A stretch of DNA of 64,000 bases. It comes from a bacterium HR10 (lineage in GTDB: Bacteria; Acidobacteriota; Blastocatellia; HR10). Location of the stretch: contig BEHM01000005.1 of assembly GCA_002923315.1 (NCBI GenBank), forward strand, positions 1-64,000, written 5' to 3'. Position 1 is the first letter of the stretch; the number at the start of each line of letters is the position of its first letter. Both the position numbers and the translations under genes were made by a program. Shown here piece by piece: positions 36,983-45,370 of this stretch. The notes under the pieces are model-generated. The model searched no databases. It saw only the letters and a program-made list of their open reading frames with translations, and was not told the DNA's origin.

Positions 36983-38343
36983 GCGAGGGACACACTATGG
37001 GAGGAACGCAATATATTCTCACCTGCCTCAGCCCCGTTCACGTGGGGACGGGACGGCAATGCGGAAGATTCGACGGCGCGTATCACAACGGGCGCTGGTA
37101 CGTGATGGATCTCGACCGCGTGCTCGCGCGCGGTGGGGAGGCGAATGCGCTCGCGCGCGCCATGAGCGAGCGTGCGTTCGCGTGGTCGGCCTGGCTCAAC
37201 GAGAGAGGGATCGCGCCGTCGGACGTGGCCGCTTATGACCTGCCGTGCCCGCAGGACCCCGGAGACACTCCCATCCGCGAAGCTCTGAAGGACGTGCACG
37301 GGCGGCCTTATCTGCCGGGCAGCTCGATCAAAGGCGCCATCCGCACGGCCATTCTCTGGCGCTTGATGGGTGAGGCGCCCGATCGTCAGCAGTTCGCCGC
37401 GCGCTACGTGCAGCTTTGTTTGAAAGCGTCGGAGGTGCTGACGGCTTTGAGAGAGGCCCGGGCGTTCGATCGCCCTGAAGAACATCGCGCCGTGCTCGCC
37501 CGGATCTTCAGTGTCAACGAGGATGAAGCCGAAGCGTTGCGGCAGACGCTCTATCGGGTGCTGAACGTCGAGGAGAGCCGATTGGAGCGCGACTGGCGCG
37601 TGTTCCAGAAGCGCTTGGGACAACTGGGCCGCAGCCGCGAATGGCTCGGCCAGCCGGTCGAACGGGCCGTGCTCGGGCGAGATCCGAACCACGATCTTCT
37701 GCGCGCGCTTCAGGTGAGCGACAGCCGTCCCGTCGGGCGCGACCGATTGGCCGTCGGCCTCGTCTGGACGTACACGCGGCGCGGCCGGCGGCTCGTCGAG
37801 AAGCGGGAGCAAGAGGAAGAATGCAAAATTTTCGTCGAGTGGCTCCTGCCCGAGACCGCGCTCACCTTCGATCTCCGCACCGATGACGTCCTCTTCACCG
37901 AACGCGCCGAGCGCGAGCTGCATTTTCGGGGACCGAAAGAGCAGGCGCTGCGCGAACTGGCGCGCACCTGCAACGCCTATGCCCGCGCCGTCATCGGGAT
38001 GGAGAGAGTTTTCTTCGAGCAATACGACCTGCGCCCGATCGCGGAGTTTTACGCCGAGCTTGACACGATGCTCAACGCTCTTCGCGACGGCGCGTTTCTG
38101 CTCAACATCGGCTGGGGTGGCGGCTGGGAGGTGAAAACCATCGGCGATCTCTTGCGGCGGGTGCTCTCGCCGGAGAAGTTCGCCGAGCTGCGCCGACGGT
38201 ATTGCCTGGGCGAAGACCCGAGGACGCATCGGATAGACGTCAACGCCCCATTCCCCCACACGCGGCGCATCGGCTATGAGGGCGGCGCGCCCATGTATCC
38301 GTTGGGATGGGTGAGAGTGGAACCGGGAGGTGACCTGGGATGA
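36979..38343 (+). CDS. csm5: Type III-A RAMP Csm5
   Basis: A 454-aa RAMP that caps the 3' end of the crRNA and supports its maturation. Family motifs: LTCLSPVHVGTGRQ, RPYLPGSSIKGAIRTAILWRL and LNIGWGGGWEVKTIG. The ATG at 36979 overlaps the csm4 stop; ATG 36997 with GAGG upstream is an alternative. It is the last gene of the csm operon; about 130 bp without a gene follow. Confidence 0.94.
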   Translation: MSEGHTMGGTQYILTCLSPVHVGTGRQCGRFDGAYHNGRWYVMDLDRVLARGGEANALARAMSERAFAWSAWLNERGIAPSDVAAYDLPCPQDPGDTPIREALKDVHGRPYLPGSSIKGAIRTAILWRLMGEAPDRQQFAARYVQLCLKASEVLTALREARAFDRPEEHRAVLARIFSVNEDEAEALRQTLYRVLNVEESRLERDWRVFQKRLGQLGRSREWLGQPVERAVLGRDPNHDLLRALQVSDSRPVGRDRLAVGLVWTYTRRGRRLVEKREQEEECKIFVEWLLPETALTFDLRTDDVLFTERAERELHFRGPKEQALRELARTCNAYARAVIGMERVFFEQYDLRPIAEFYAELDTMLNALRDGAFLLNIGWGGGWEVKTIGDLLRRVLSPEKFAELRRRYCLGEDPRTHRIDVNAPFPHTRRIGYEGGAPMYPLGWVRVEPGGDLG

Positions 38344-38475
38344 ACGCAACGGCTTTTCGGAGCGCGCGTGAGTCATCGCTTCCCCAAATGATGGAACCAC
38401 GCGGGACCACGGGTGAATAAACGCCAGGGGAGTTCGACGCGTCACGAGTTTTTTTCGAGGAGAACGGAAAGAGCT

Positions 38476-39690
38476 ATGGTAAGACGACGCATGCGATCGC
38501 AAGACGTTCGCCACATCTTCGTGGCCGTGACGGGACAGACGCCGCAGATCGTCACCGAGACGCTCTATGCGCTCATGGTCGAGTGGCGCATCCCCATCTC
38601 GGAGGTGTTCGTCATCACCACCCGCGTCGGGGCCGAACGCATTCGGCGCGATCTGCTCGATCCGGCGCAAGGGCAGCTCTTCGCCTTCTGCCGCGAGTAC
38701 GGCTTCGATCCAGGGTCCATCCGCTTCGACGAGACGCACATTCTGACGATCACCCGAACGTCGCGGCGCCATCGTCGGGCGGGCGGAGCGGTCTCCGCCT
38801 CGCAGGAGGAACTCGACGACATCCGCACGGTGGAGGACAATCGCTGCCTGGCCGAACAACTGCTCGGCATCATCCAACAGCTCACCGACGATCCGCGCAC
38901 GGTCGTGCACGGTTCGATCGCCGGCGGTCGCAAGACGATGTCGGCCTATATGCTCTTGGCCTTCACGCTCTACGGGCGGGAGCAGGATCGGCTCTATCAC
39001 GTGCTCGTGCCCGAGCCGTTCGAGCACAACCCGCAGTTCTTCTTCCCCCCGCGACGGGAGCAGTGGATCGGGGTCGGCGTCGGACAGGTGGTCTCCACGC
39101 GCCAGGCCCGCATTGATCTGGCCGAGATTCCGTTTGTGCGCTTGCGCTCGTGGGTCCTCAAGGAGAAGAAGTTGCGCCGGACCATCGAGGAGCAGATTCG
39201 CGTGGTGCAGCGCGAGCTGAATCGCGAGGCCGAGAAGTGGGAGACGCTCGTCATTGACTATTCGGCGCGGCAGGCGCGCTTCGGCGATCGTCTGTTGCCC
39301 GTGCACGGCGTGAAGCTCGCGTTGCTCGCCTACTTCGCCGAGCGCCGCGCCGCCCACCCCCAGCATGCGAGCGGTTCCGCGAAGCTTCAGGAGTGCCCCG
39401 CGTGCTTCCAGGAGTACAGCGAGTTTGACTACACGCATTATTGTGAGCTGTGCCGGGTGTTCGCCTCTCCCGCGAGCGGCGCGACGACGGCCAAACAGGG
39501 CGAGCGATTCGATCAGGACCTCTTCCTCTCCTACCGCGCCAAGCTCAATCGCGCGCTCCGGCAGGGGGGCTTCCCCGACGAATTGCAGATCGTCAACATC
39601 ACGCCGATGCGACGCGGTGCGCGCTATGGGCTGCGGCTCGATCCCCGCCGCATTCACCTGGTGAAGGGCTCGATGACACCCGGTGAGTAA
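38476..39690 (+). CDS. Cas_NE0113/TIGR02584-family CARF protein with zinc-ribbon C-terminus
   Basis: About 404 aa. The N-terminal 230 residues match the NE0113 family, a CARF-fold group annotated as CRISPR-associated ring nuclease: HIFVAVTGQTPQIVTETLYAL and HGSIAGGRKTMSAYM are the two ligand-loop motifs. A C-terminal extension of about 170 residues includes a helical region and two cysteine pairs (CPAC and CELC), a likely zinc ribbon. It may degrade cyclic oligoadenylate and so switch off the two CARF effectors upstream, or be a cOA-binding effector itself. Start is uncertain (38476 or 38491). Confidence 0.8.
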   Translation: MVRRRMRSQDVRHIFVAVTGQTPQIVTETLYALMVEWRIPISEVFVITTRVGAERIRRDLLDPAQGQLFAFCREYGFDPGSIRFDETHILTITRTSRRHRRAGGAVSASQEELDDIRTVEDNRCLAEQLLGIIQQLTDDPRTVVHGSIAGGRKTMSAYMLLAFTLYGREQDRLYHVLVPEPFEHNPQFFFPPRREQWIGVGVGQVVSTRQARIDLAEIPFVRLRSWVLKEKKLRRTIEEQIRVVQRELNREAEKWETLVIDYSARQARFGDRLLPVHGVKLALLAYFAERRAAHPQHASGSAKLQECPACFQEYSEFDYTHYCELCRVFASPASGATTAKQGERFDQDLFLSYRAKLNRALRQGGFPDELQIVNITPMRRGARYGLRLDPRRIHLVKGSMTPGE

Positions 39691-40367
39691 AGTCTGGGTT
39701 CACATACCGTTCCGCAACATTAAGCCCGCGAAGCGGGCGCGCGAGTATAGCCTAGGGCGAGCCGAAGGCGGGGCCATTCGAGAGACCACCATTCCGCACA
39801 AAGCCTGCGAAGCAGGCGTCCGAATCTAGCCCAGGGTGAGCCGAACGCGAGGCCATTCGAGAGACCACCATTCCGCACAAAGCCTGCGAAGCAGGCGTCC
39901 GAATCTAGCCTAGGGCGAAGCCGTCAGGCGAGCCCTAGGACAACGTCGGCACAATCATTCCCCGAGCCCCCGAAGGGGGCGTCCCATCCGTGCGGTCGCA
40001 CGCCGCGTTCGCGCAAACGGCGTCACGGTCCGCATCCACATGGGCCGCCCGCTCGCGCGGGCTTGGGGGAAATTGTTGGGGGGCTCTCGTTCCTAGGGCT
40101 CGCTTCGCTCACCCTAGGCTAAACTCGAACGCCCGCTTCGCGGGCTCGGAGGCAGAAGGGGGTGGTCTCACAACATGGGCTCGCTCCGCTCGCCCTAGGC
40201 TAAACTCGAACGCCCGCTTCGCGGGCGTGCAGGCGAATAACAGCACGCCATCAACAATGAATAAGGGGCGCAAGCGGGCAACCTGGCGCCCCTTCCAATC
40301 GGGCCGGGCATGGAAACCTTGCCAGCAAGATGGACCCCTCTTCACGAAGCGAACCGTCGCCCTTAAG
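39691..40367. repeat. Repeat cluster B, inverted relative to cluster A
   Basis: These 677 bp hold the same palindromic modules as cluster A, in reverse-complement order. They include a 79-bp tandem duplication (about 39774 and 39853) whose unit starts CCATTCGAGAGACCACC. The core at about 39960-40075 is the inverted counterpart of 29161-29250. Three copies of GCCCGCTTCGCGGGC are near 40130-40225. No gene is credible here; frames through it arise from the repeats. Confidence 0.75.
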
Positions 40368-40757
40368 ATGACCGGCATGACCGAAAAGATGAACATCGCA
40401 AAACTGCACATCTCTCGCCACGCCGCTCGGCGGATGGCGCGTCGGGGGATCACTCTCCGTGACCTCGACCTCACGCTTCGCTTCGGACGGAAAATTCATC
40501 GCACGGGTGTGACGTTCTACTTCTTCGGGCGGCGCCAGATTCCGCGCGGCCTGGAGCGCCAGTTGGAGCGCCTGGTGGGGACGACGCTCATCGTCGCCGA
40601 CGGTCAGCTCATCACCGCCTATCGCAACAAGCGCGCCATCGCCACGATCAAGAAGAAGCCCAAGCGTCGCGCCAAGCTCCTGCCCAACCCTGTTCCCGCC
40701 CTTTTGACCTGCGCGCCGATGGCTGACGATCGGCCCCTTTGGGGATTCTGCGCCTGA
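40368..40757 (+). CDS. DUF4258-like small protein upstream of cas1
   Basis: A roughly 129-aa protein of the DUF4258 type: HISRHAARRMARRGITLRDL, then a beta-rich FYFFGRRQIPRG segment and TTLIVADGQLITAYRNK. The family resembles RelE/BrnT-like small toxins, but its function is not established. The last 35 residues, after KKKPKRR, look like low-value tail sequence. ATGs at 40368, 40377 and 40389 are all possible, none with a good ribosome-binding site. It lies 72 bp before cas1 and may belong to the adaptation operon. Confidence 0.6.
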   Translation: MTGMTEKMNIAKLHISRHAARRMARRGITLRDLDLTLRFGRKIHRTGVTFYFFGRRQIPRGLERQLERLVGTTLIVADGQLITAYRNKRAIATIKKKPKRRAKLLPNPVPALLTCAPMADDRPLWGFCA

Positions 40758-40829
40758 AGCCGCAGCCTGAACAGCCGGCCGAGGGGCCTGCCCGTGATCC
40801 GGCCCCTCGTGCCGGCTCGCGGAGGCGCC

Positions 40830-41828
40830 ATGAGTTCGCTGTATCTGGTGGAACAAGGACTGCTCGTTCGACAAAACGGCGAGCGCCTGATCCTCTATCG
40901 CGAGAAGACGCCGATCGCCGAGGTTCCGCTTCTGAAGATCGAGCGCGTCATCGTCTTCGGCCATGTCCATTTGACGACCGGGGCGATCTCGGCCCTCCTG
41001 CGGCACGGCATTGATACGGCCTTCTTCTCCTGGCATGGGCGGCTCAAAGGCCGTCTGGTCGCGGTGGAATCGAAGAACATCCCGCTGCGCCTGAAGCAGT
41101 ACGAACGGGCTCGCGACGACGCCTTCGCCAGCGAGCTGGCCCGCCAGATCGTGCGAGCGAAGGTGCAGTCTTCCCTGCGCGTGATCGCCCGCTATCGGCG
41201 CAACCATCCCGAATGGTCGGCCGACGACGTCGTCGCAGAGCTGGAGCGCGCGCTCACGGCTCTTGAGCGACCGCAGCCGCTCATGACCCTCCGCGGTCTG
41301 GAAGGGCAGGCCGCCGCCGCGTATTTTCAGGCCTACGGGAGCATGTTCCGGCGCTCCCTTCGATTCCACAAGCGCTCGCGCCGTCCGCCTCAGGACCCGG
41401 TCAATGCCGCCCTCTCCCTCGGCTACGCCCTGCTCCTCAACGAGGCGTTGGCGATCGTCTCCGCTGTGGGCTTTGATCCCTATCTCGGATTCCTCCACGC
41501 TCCCGAGTACGGACGGTGCAGCCTGGCGCTCGACCTGATGGAGGAGTTCCGCGCCGCCACGATTGATCGGCTCGTGCTGACGCTCTTCAATACCGAGGCC
41601 CTGTCGCCCGAGCATTTCACCGCCCCCGAGAGCGGCGGCGTCTGGTTCACACCGGACGCGAAGAAGCACTTCCTCCGCCAATACGAGGACATGATGCAGC
41701 GTGCCTTCATCTCCCGCCATACGGGCCACCGCACAAGTTTCCGCCGGCTCCTGCTGGAACAGGCCGAACGCCTGGCGCACGCCATCACCACCGGCGGGGA
41801 ATACACCCCATACTTGGCCGAACCCTGA
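40830..41828 (+). CDS. cas1: CRISPR adaptation endonuclease Cas1
   Basis: A 332-aa metal-dependent integrase that, with Cas2, inserts spacers. The N-terminal beta domain has YREKTPIAEVPLLKIERVIV. The catalytic glutamate lies in LRGLEGQAAAAYF and the catalytic histidine in GFLHAPEYGRCSLALDLMEEF. CGGAGG precedes the ATG. cas2 begins two bases after its stop. No reverse transcriptase or Cas4 fusion is seen. Confidence 0.96.
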   Translation: MSSLYLVEQGLLVRQNGERLILYREKTPIAEVPLLKIERVIVFGHVHLTTGAISALLRHGIDTAFFSWHGRLKGRLVAVESKNIPLRLKQYERARDDAFASELARQIVRAKVQSSLRVIARYRRNHPEWSADDVVAELERALTALERPQPLMTLRGLEGQAAAAYFQAYGSMFRRSLRFHKRSRRPPQDPVNAALSLGYALLLNEALAIVSAVGFDPYLGFLHAPEYGRCSLALDLMEEFRAATIDRLVLTLFNTEALSPEHFTAPESGGVWFTPDAKKHFLRQYEDMMQRAFISRHTGHRTSFRRLLLEQAERLAHAITTGGEYTPYLAEP

Positions 41829-41830
41829 TC

Positions 41831-42124
41831 ATGCCGATTAAGCGCGTCATGTTTTACATCATCAGCTACGACATCGCCGACGACAAACGGCGCACCCAGG
41901 TCGCCGAGATCCTCAAGGACTTCGGCACCCGCGTCCAATACAGCGTCTTTGAGTGCCTGCTGACGGAGGACCAGTTCATGGTCTTGCTCAATCGGCTTCG
42001 GCGCGAGATTGATCCGGCGACCGATAGCCTGCGCTGCTATCGGCTCTGCCAGGCCTGCGTGGACGAGATCATCGTCGAGGGGCGCGGCGATGTCACCCGT
42101 CAGGAGGACATCTACATCTGGTGA
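41831..42124 (+). CDS. cas2: CRISPR adaptation protein Cas2
   Basis: A 97-aa ferredoxin-fold protein that forms the Cas1-Cas2 integration complex. The metal-site segment YIISYDIADDKRR is at the N-terminus and VQYSVFECLLTEDQF follows. It is followed by the leader and array. Confidence 0.95.
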   Translation: MPIKRVMFYIISYDIADDKRRTQVAEILKDFGTRVQYSVFECLLTEDQFMVLLNRLRREIDPATDSLRCYRLCQACVDEIIVEGRGDVTRQEDIYIW

Positions 42125-42520
42125 GCTTGAGCCGATCTTCGAGCGCGCAAAGGGAGGCCAGAGCGCAATGCTCGACGTATTGGCAGAAGAGGCGATCCCG
42201 CGTGCGGCGGCTCCTGGACCTGTAGGATCCCAAAGGCGCTGGGCGGATACATGACCGTTGACTTTTTAGGCGAGATGGGGTAAATAGAAAGACGACTTTG
42301 CCGAAGTCGGCCTGGTGTTTGACAACCTGGAGGTCCTGGTTTTGGAAGGGGGGTAAGGGGGGTTATCACTGGAAGGCTAAGATGTGGAGTTTCAGGAGGT
42401 TAGGTCGAAAAATCGGTCCCCTTATGGCCCTTCCGTTGGGGGCTGAAGGGCGGGGGGGTATGGGGGTTATCACTTTCGCCCACCTAACCCATTGGAATTT
42501 CAAAACTAAAACCCCCGGCG
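42125..42520 (+). promoter_or_regulatory. CRISPR leader with promoter
   Basis: This 396-bp region lies between cas2 and the first repeat. TTGACT (42258-42263), a 17-bp spacer and TAAATA (42281-42286) form a good promoter toward the array. The motif GGGGGTTATCACT occurs twice (near 42358-42370 and 42462-42474) and may be a leader-anchoring or integration motif. No gene is seen. Confidence 0.7.
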
Positions 42521-43998
42521 GTCGGAAACCAGGACTCGCTTTAAAGAGGATTGCGACTCGCGCGTCCCGATCATCGCCGTTTTTCCCCCGCGCCCGGTCG
42601 GAAACCAGGACTCGCTTTAAAGAGGATTGCGACAGGACTTCGCTTAAGAGGAACCAGAAGTCCTCGTCTGTCGGAAACCAGGACTCGCTTTAAAGAGGAT
42701 TGCGACGATGGTTAACTCCATCCAGCCCTCGCGGGCCCACCTAAACGTCGGAAACCAGGACTCGCTTTAAAGAGGATTGCGACTCAACACCGTGCTCGTC
42801 GGTGTGGGAGTGGAACGCGCCCATGTGTCGGAAACCAGGACTCGCTTTAAAGAGGATTGCGACGGTCGCACTTGTCACTCCACGGGGATCAACTCGATCC
42901 CGTCGGAAACCAGGACTCGCTTTAAAGAGGATTGCGACTTCTTGTGAGCCGCTCGGCGAAACTCAAAAACGCTTTCACGTCGGAAACCAGGACTCGCTTT
43001 AAAGAGGATTGCGACGCTCATGCACTCTCTTCGTCTCTTTCTTCTCTTTCTTCCGTCGGAAACCAGGACTCGCTTTAAAGAGGATTGCGACCGAGAGATC
43101 TGTGCAATCGAGGATGAGATCTCCCGCCTTGTCGGAAACCAGGACTCGCTTTAAAGAGGATTGCGACGCATATCGCAATCGCGCGCTCCGGTCATCCCGA
43201 TTGTTTCGTCGGAAACCAGGACTCGCTTTAAAGAGGATTGCGACACAGCTCCCCGGGGAGCGGTCCTCCCTCAAGCTTTTGGCTCTGTCGGAAACCAGGA
43301 CTCGCTTTAAAGAGGATTGCGACAATTCATCGTGTATCTCGCGGACGCACTCTTCGAGATCGTGTCGGAAACCAGGACTCGCTTTAAAGAGGATTGCGAC
43401 CGCGATCGACGACCGCGCGCCGTTTGGGGGAGGGGGTTATGTCGGAAACCAGGACTCGCTTTAAAGAGGATTGCGACAGCGCTGAGAGCGCTCCCTCCAC
43501 TCCCCGCACCCCCAGTCGGAAACCAGGACTCGCTTTAAAGAGGATTGCGACCAACTTCATCCAGCCCTCCTGTGCCCACCGGATCTTTGGTCGGAAACCA
43601 GGACTCGCTTTAAAGAGGATTGCGACCGTCACGTTTTGTCCAGTTGTGTGTGTGGGCCGTTCAACTGTCGGAAACCAGGACTCGCTTTAAAGAGGATTGC
43701 GACGAGAATTGTCGTCACGCTCGGGATTAGCCCTTTTGAGAGTCGGAAACCAGGACTCGCTTTAAAGAGGATTGCGACCATCGCCGCCGGAGCGGCTGAT
43801 AGCGCAGTGGGAACATTGCGTCGGAAACCAGGACTCGCTTTAAAGAGGATTGCGACTCCCGGTAGCGAACGAGCGTTGCCCGACAGTCCCAGAGTCGGAA
43901 ACCAGGACTCGCTTTAAAGAGGATTGCGACCTTCAGCCAGGACGGAGACGGCATGGCATACTCCCCTCCCAATGTTGGAAACCAGGACTCGCTTTAAA
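42521..43998 (+). CRISPR. CRISPR array: 19 full 37-bp repeats, 19 spacers, truncated last repeat
   Basis: Identical 37-bp repeats begin at 42521, 42597, 42670, 42747, 42827, 42902, 42979, 43055, 43131, 43208, 43287, 43364, 43441, 43515, 43590, 43667, 43742, 43820 and 43894. Each starts GTCGGAAACCAGGACTCG and ends AAGAGGATTGCGAC. Spacers are 36-43 bp. The final repeat (43974-43998) has a C-to-T change and is cut off after 25 bases. The 3' end ATTGCGAC resembles the 8-nt type III 5' tag ATTGAAAC, which together with the cas1-cas2 side leader sets the direction left to right. Only one array is present for both the Cmr and Csm complexes. Confidence 0.98.
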
Positions 43999-44083
43999 TG
44001 GCGAAGATGCTTGCTTTCGTGCAAGTCGGGTGCGCCTTCACAGTGCGACTATCTGATGGCTTCAATGTGACGGAGGGTCTCCT

Positions 44084-45160
44084 ATGCCCACTTTCCTCTT
44101 GCCTTACATCTTTATTGGCGGTGGCCTGCTGGCTGGCGTCATCACTGAACGGCTTGTCCTGAATTGGCTCCGCCGATGGGCCGAGCGCACAACCTGGAAG
44201 CTGGACGAGGTCCTTATTGATGCTCTCCGAGGCGTCGCCTTCTTGCTGCTGACCCTGCTGGGCCTTCATCTGGCTCTCGTCTACTGGCGCTTGCCGCCGC
44301 CCTACGAGCGGATACTGTCCAAGGCCATTGTGGCCTTGGCCCTGCTGATCGGGACCGTTGCTCTGATGCGGTTTCTGTCCGGCGTTGTTATTCATTATGC
44401 CAGCCGATACGTCCTTGTCCCGGCCACGACCAGCGCCTTTCAGACTATCGTCCGGGTCAGTATCTTCGTCGTCGGTCTGATGGTCATCTTCCAAACCCTG
44501 GGTGTCAATGTGACGCCCATCCTGACGGCTCTTGGCGTCGGCGGCCTGGCCATCGCCCTGGCCCTCCAGGATACCTTGGCCAACCTCTTTGCTGGCCTTC
44601 ACATCCTGGCCGTGCGGCAGATTCGACCCGGTGATTTCGTTCGGCTCGAATCCGGTGAGGAGGGGTATGTCGGTGATATCGGATGGCGCAATACGACGAT
44701 TCGGACACTCACCAACAACCTGGTCATCATCCCGAACACGAAGCTGGCGGGCGCGATCGTGACCAACTACAGCCTGCCCGAGTCCGAGACGGCCGTCCTT
44801 GTGCAGGTCGGCGTCAGTTATGACAGCGACCTCGAGTGGGTCGAGCGGGTCACTCGCGAGGTCGCCCGGGACGTCCTGCGGACCGTGCCGGGCGGCGTGC
44901 CCGATTTCGAACCTCTGATTCGGTACCAGACGTTTGGGGATTCCAGTATCCAGTTCACCGTCGTCTTGAGGGGGCGAACGTATCCCGACCAGCATCTCTT
45001 GCGACATGAGTTCATCAAGCGTCTTCATCAGCGTTACCGGGAAGAGGGCATTGAGATCCCCTTCCCCATTCGGACCCTCTACGTTCGGGAAGCGGCTCCA
45101 ATCCTGAAGCGAGACCCAGGGGGAGACGAAAGATTAGGAGCGTCGGATCGTCCATCGTAG
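44084..45160 (+). CDS. MscS-family mechanosensitive ion channel
   Basis: A 358-aa small-conductance mechanosensitive channel-like protein. Four hydrophobic segments lie in the first 160 residues. The pore-lining helix and beta domain are recognisable in LTALGVGGLAIALALQDTLA and VRLESGEEGYVGDIGWRNTT. The C-terminal alpha/beta vestibule is complete. GGAGGGTCTCCT precedes the ATG. It is an unexpected neighbour for a CRISPR array: it lies between the truncated terminal repeat and another repeat fragment at 45344. Confidence 0.92.
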   Translation: MPTFLLPYIFIGGGLLAGVITERLVLNWLRRWAERTTWKLDEVLIDALRGVAFLLLTLLGLHLALVYWRLPPPYERILSKAIVALALLIGTVALMRFLSGVVIHYASRYVLVPATTSAFQTIVRVSIFVVGLMVIFQTLGVNVTPILTALGVGGLAIALALQDTLANLFAGLHILAVRQIRPGDFVRLESGEEGYVGDIGWRNTTIRTLTNNLVIIPNTKLAGAIVTNYSLPESETAVLVQVGVSYDSDLEWVERVTREVARDVLRTVPGGVPDFEPLIRYQTFGDSSIQFTVVLRGRTYPDQHLLRHEFIKRLHQRYREEGIEIPFPIRTLYVREAAPILKRDPGGDERLGASDRPS

Positions 45161-45343
45161 CCATAGGCGGCTTCTTCTTGGGGCCACAGGGGGATCGTGT
45201 TCAGCATGTAGTGGTCTAATCTGGTATGGGCATGGGTCTGGCTAGGTCCAAGGCTGTCTGCCGGCAGATCGCCACTGGCCGGATCTGTCCTCTCGATGGC
45301 GATCCTGGGACCGAGTCCAGGGTCCCGCTCGGGCGAGCGGGGC

Positions 45344-45370
45344 AGGACTCGCTTTACAGAGGATTCTGAT
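45344..45370 (+). repeat. Orphan CRISPR repeat fragment
   Basis: These 27 bases match repeat positions 11-37 of the array at 23 of 27 sites (AGGACTCGCTTTACAGAGGA at its start). It lies 1.35 kb beyond the truncated terminal repeat, on the far side of mscS. The stop codon and last codons of the hemD-like gene fall within it. Confidence 0.8.

Noticed and set aside
36925-39657. Long minus-strand open frame across csm4, csm5 and the NE0113 gene
   Set aside because: Antisense shadow of three well-supported CRISPR genes; no ribosome-binding site or motif.
39990-40367. N-terminal extension of the DUF4258 gene through repeat cluster B
   Set aside because: Encoded by repeats and hairpins; the domain starts after 40389.
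43009-43972. Open frames crossing the CRISPR array on both strands
   Set aside because: They repeat the same peptide from the 37-bp repeat and are artefacts of the array.
43999-45343. An insertion sequence carrying mscS
   Set aside because: There is a 15-bp flanking duplication, but no transposase gene and no terminal inverted repeats, so it is not called a mobile element.
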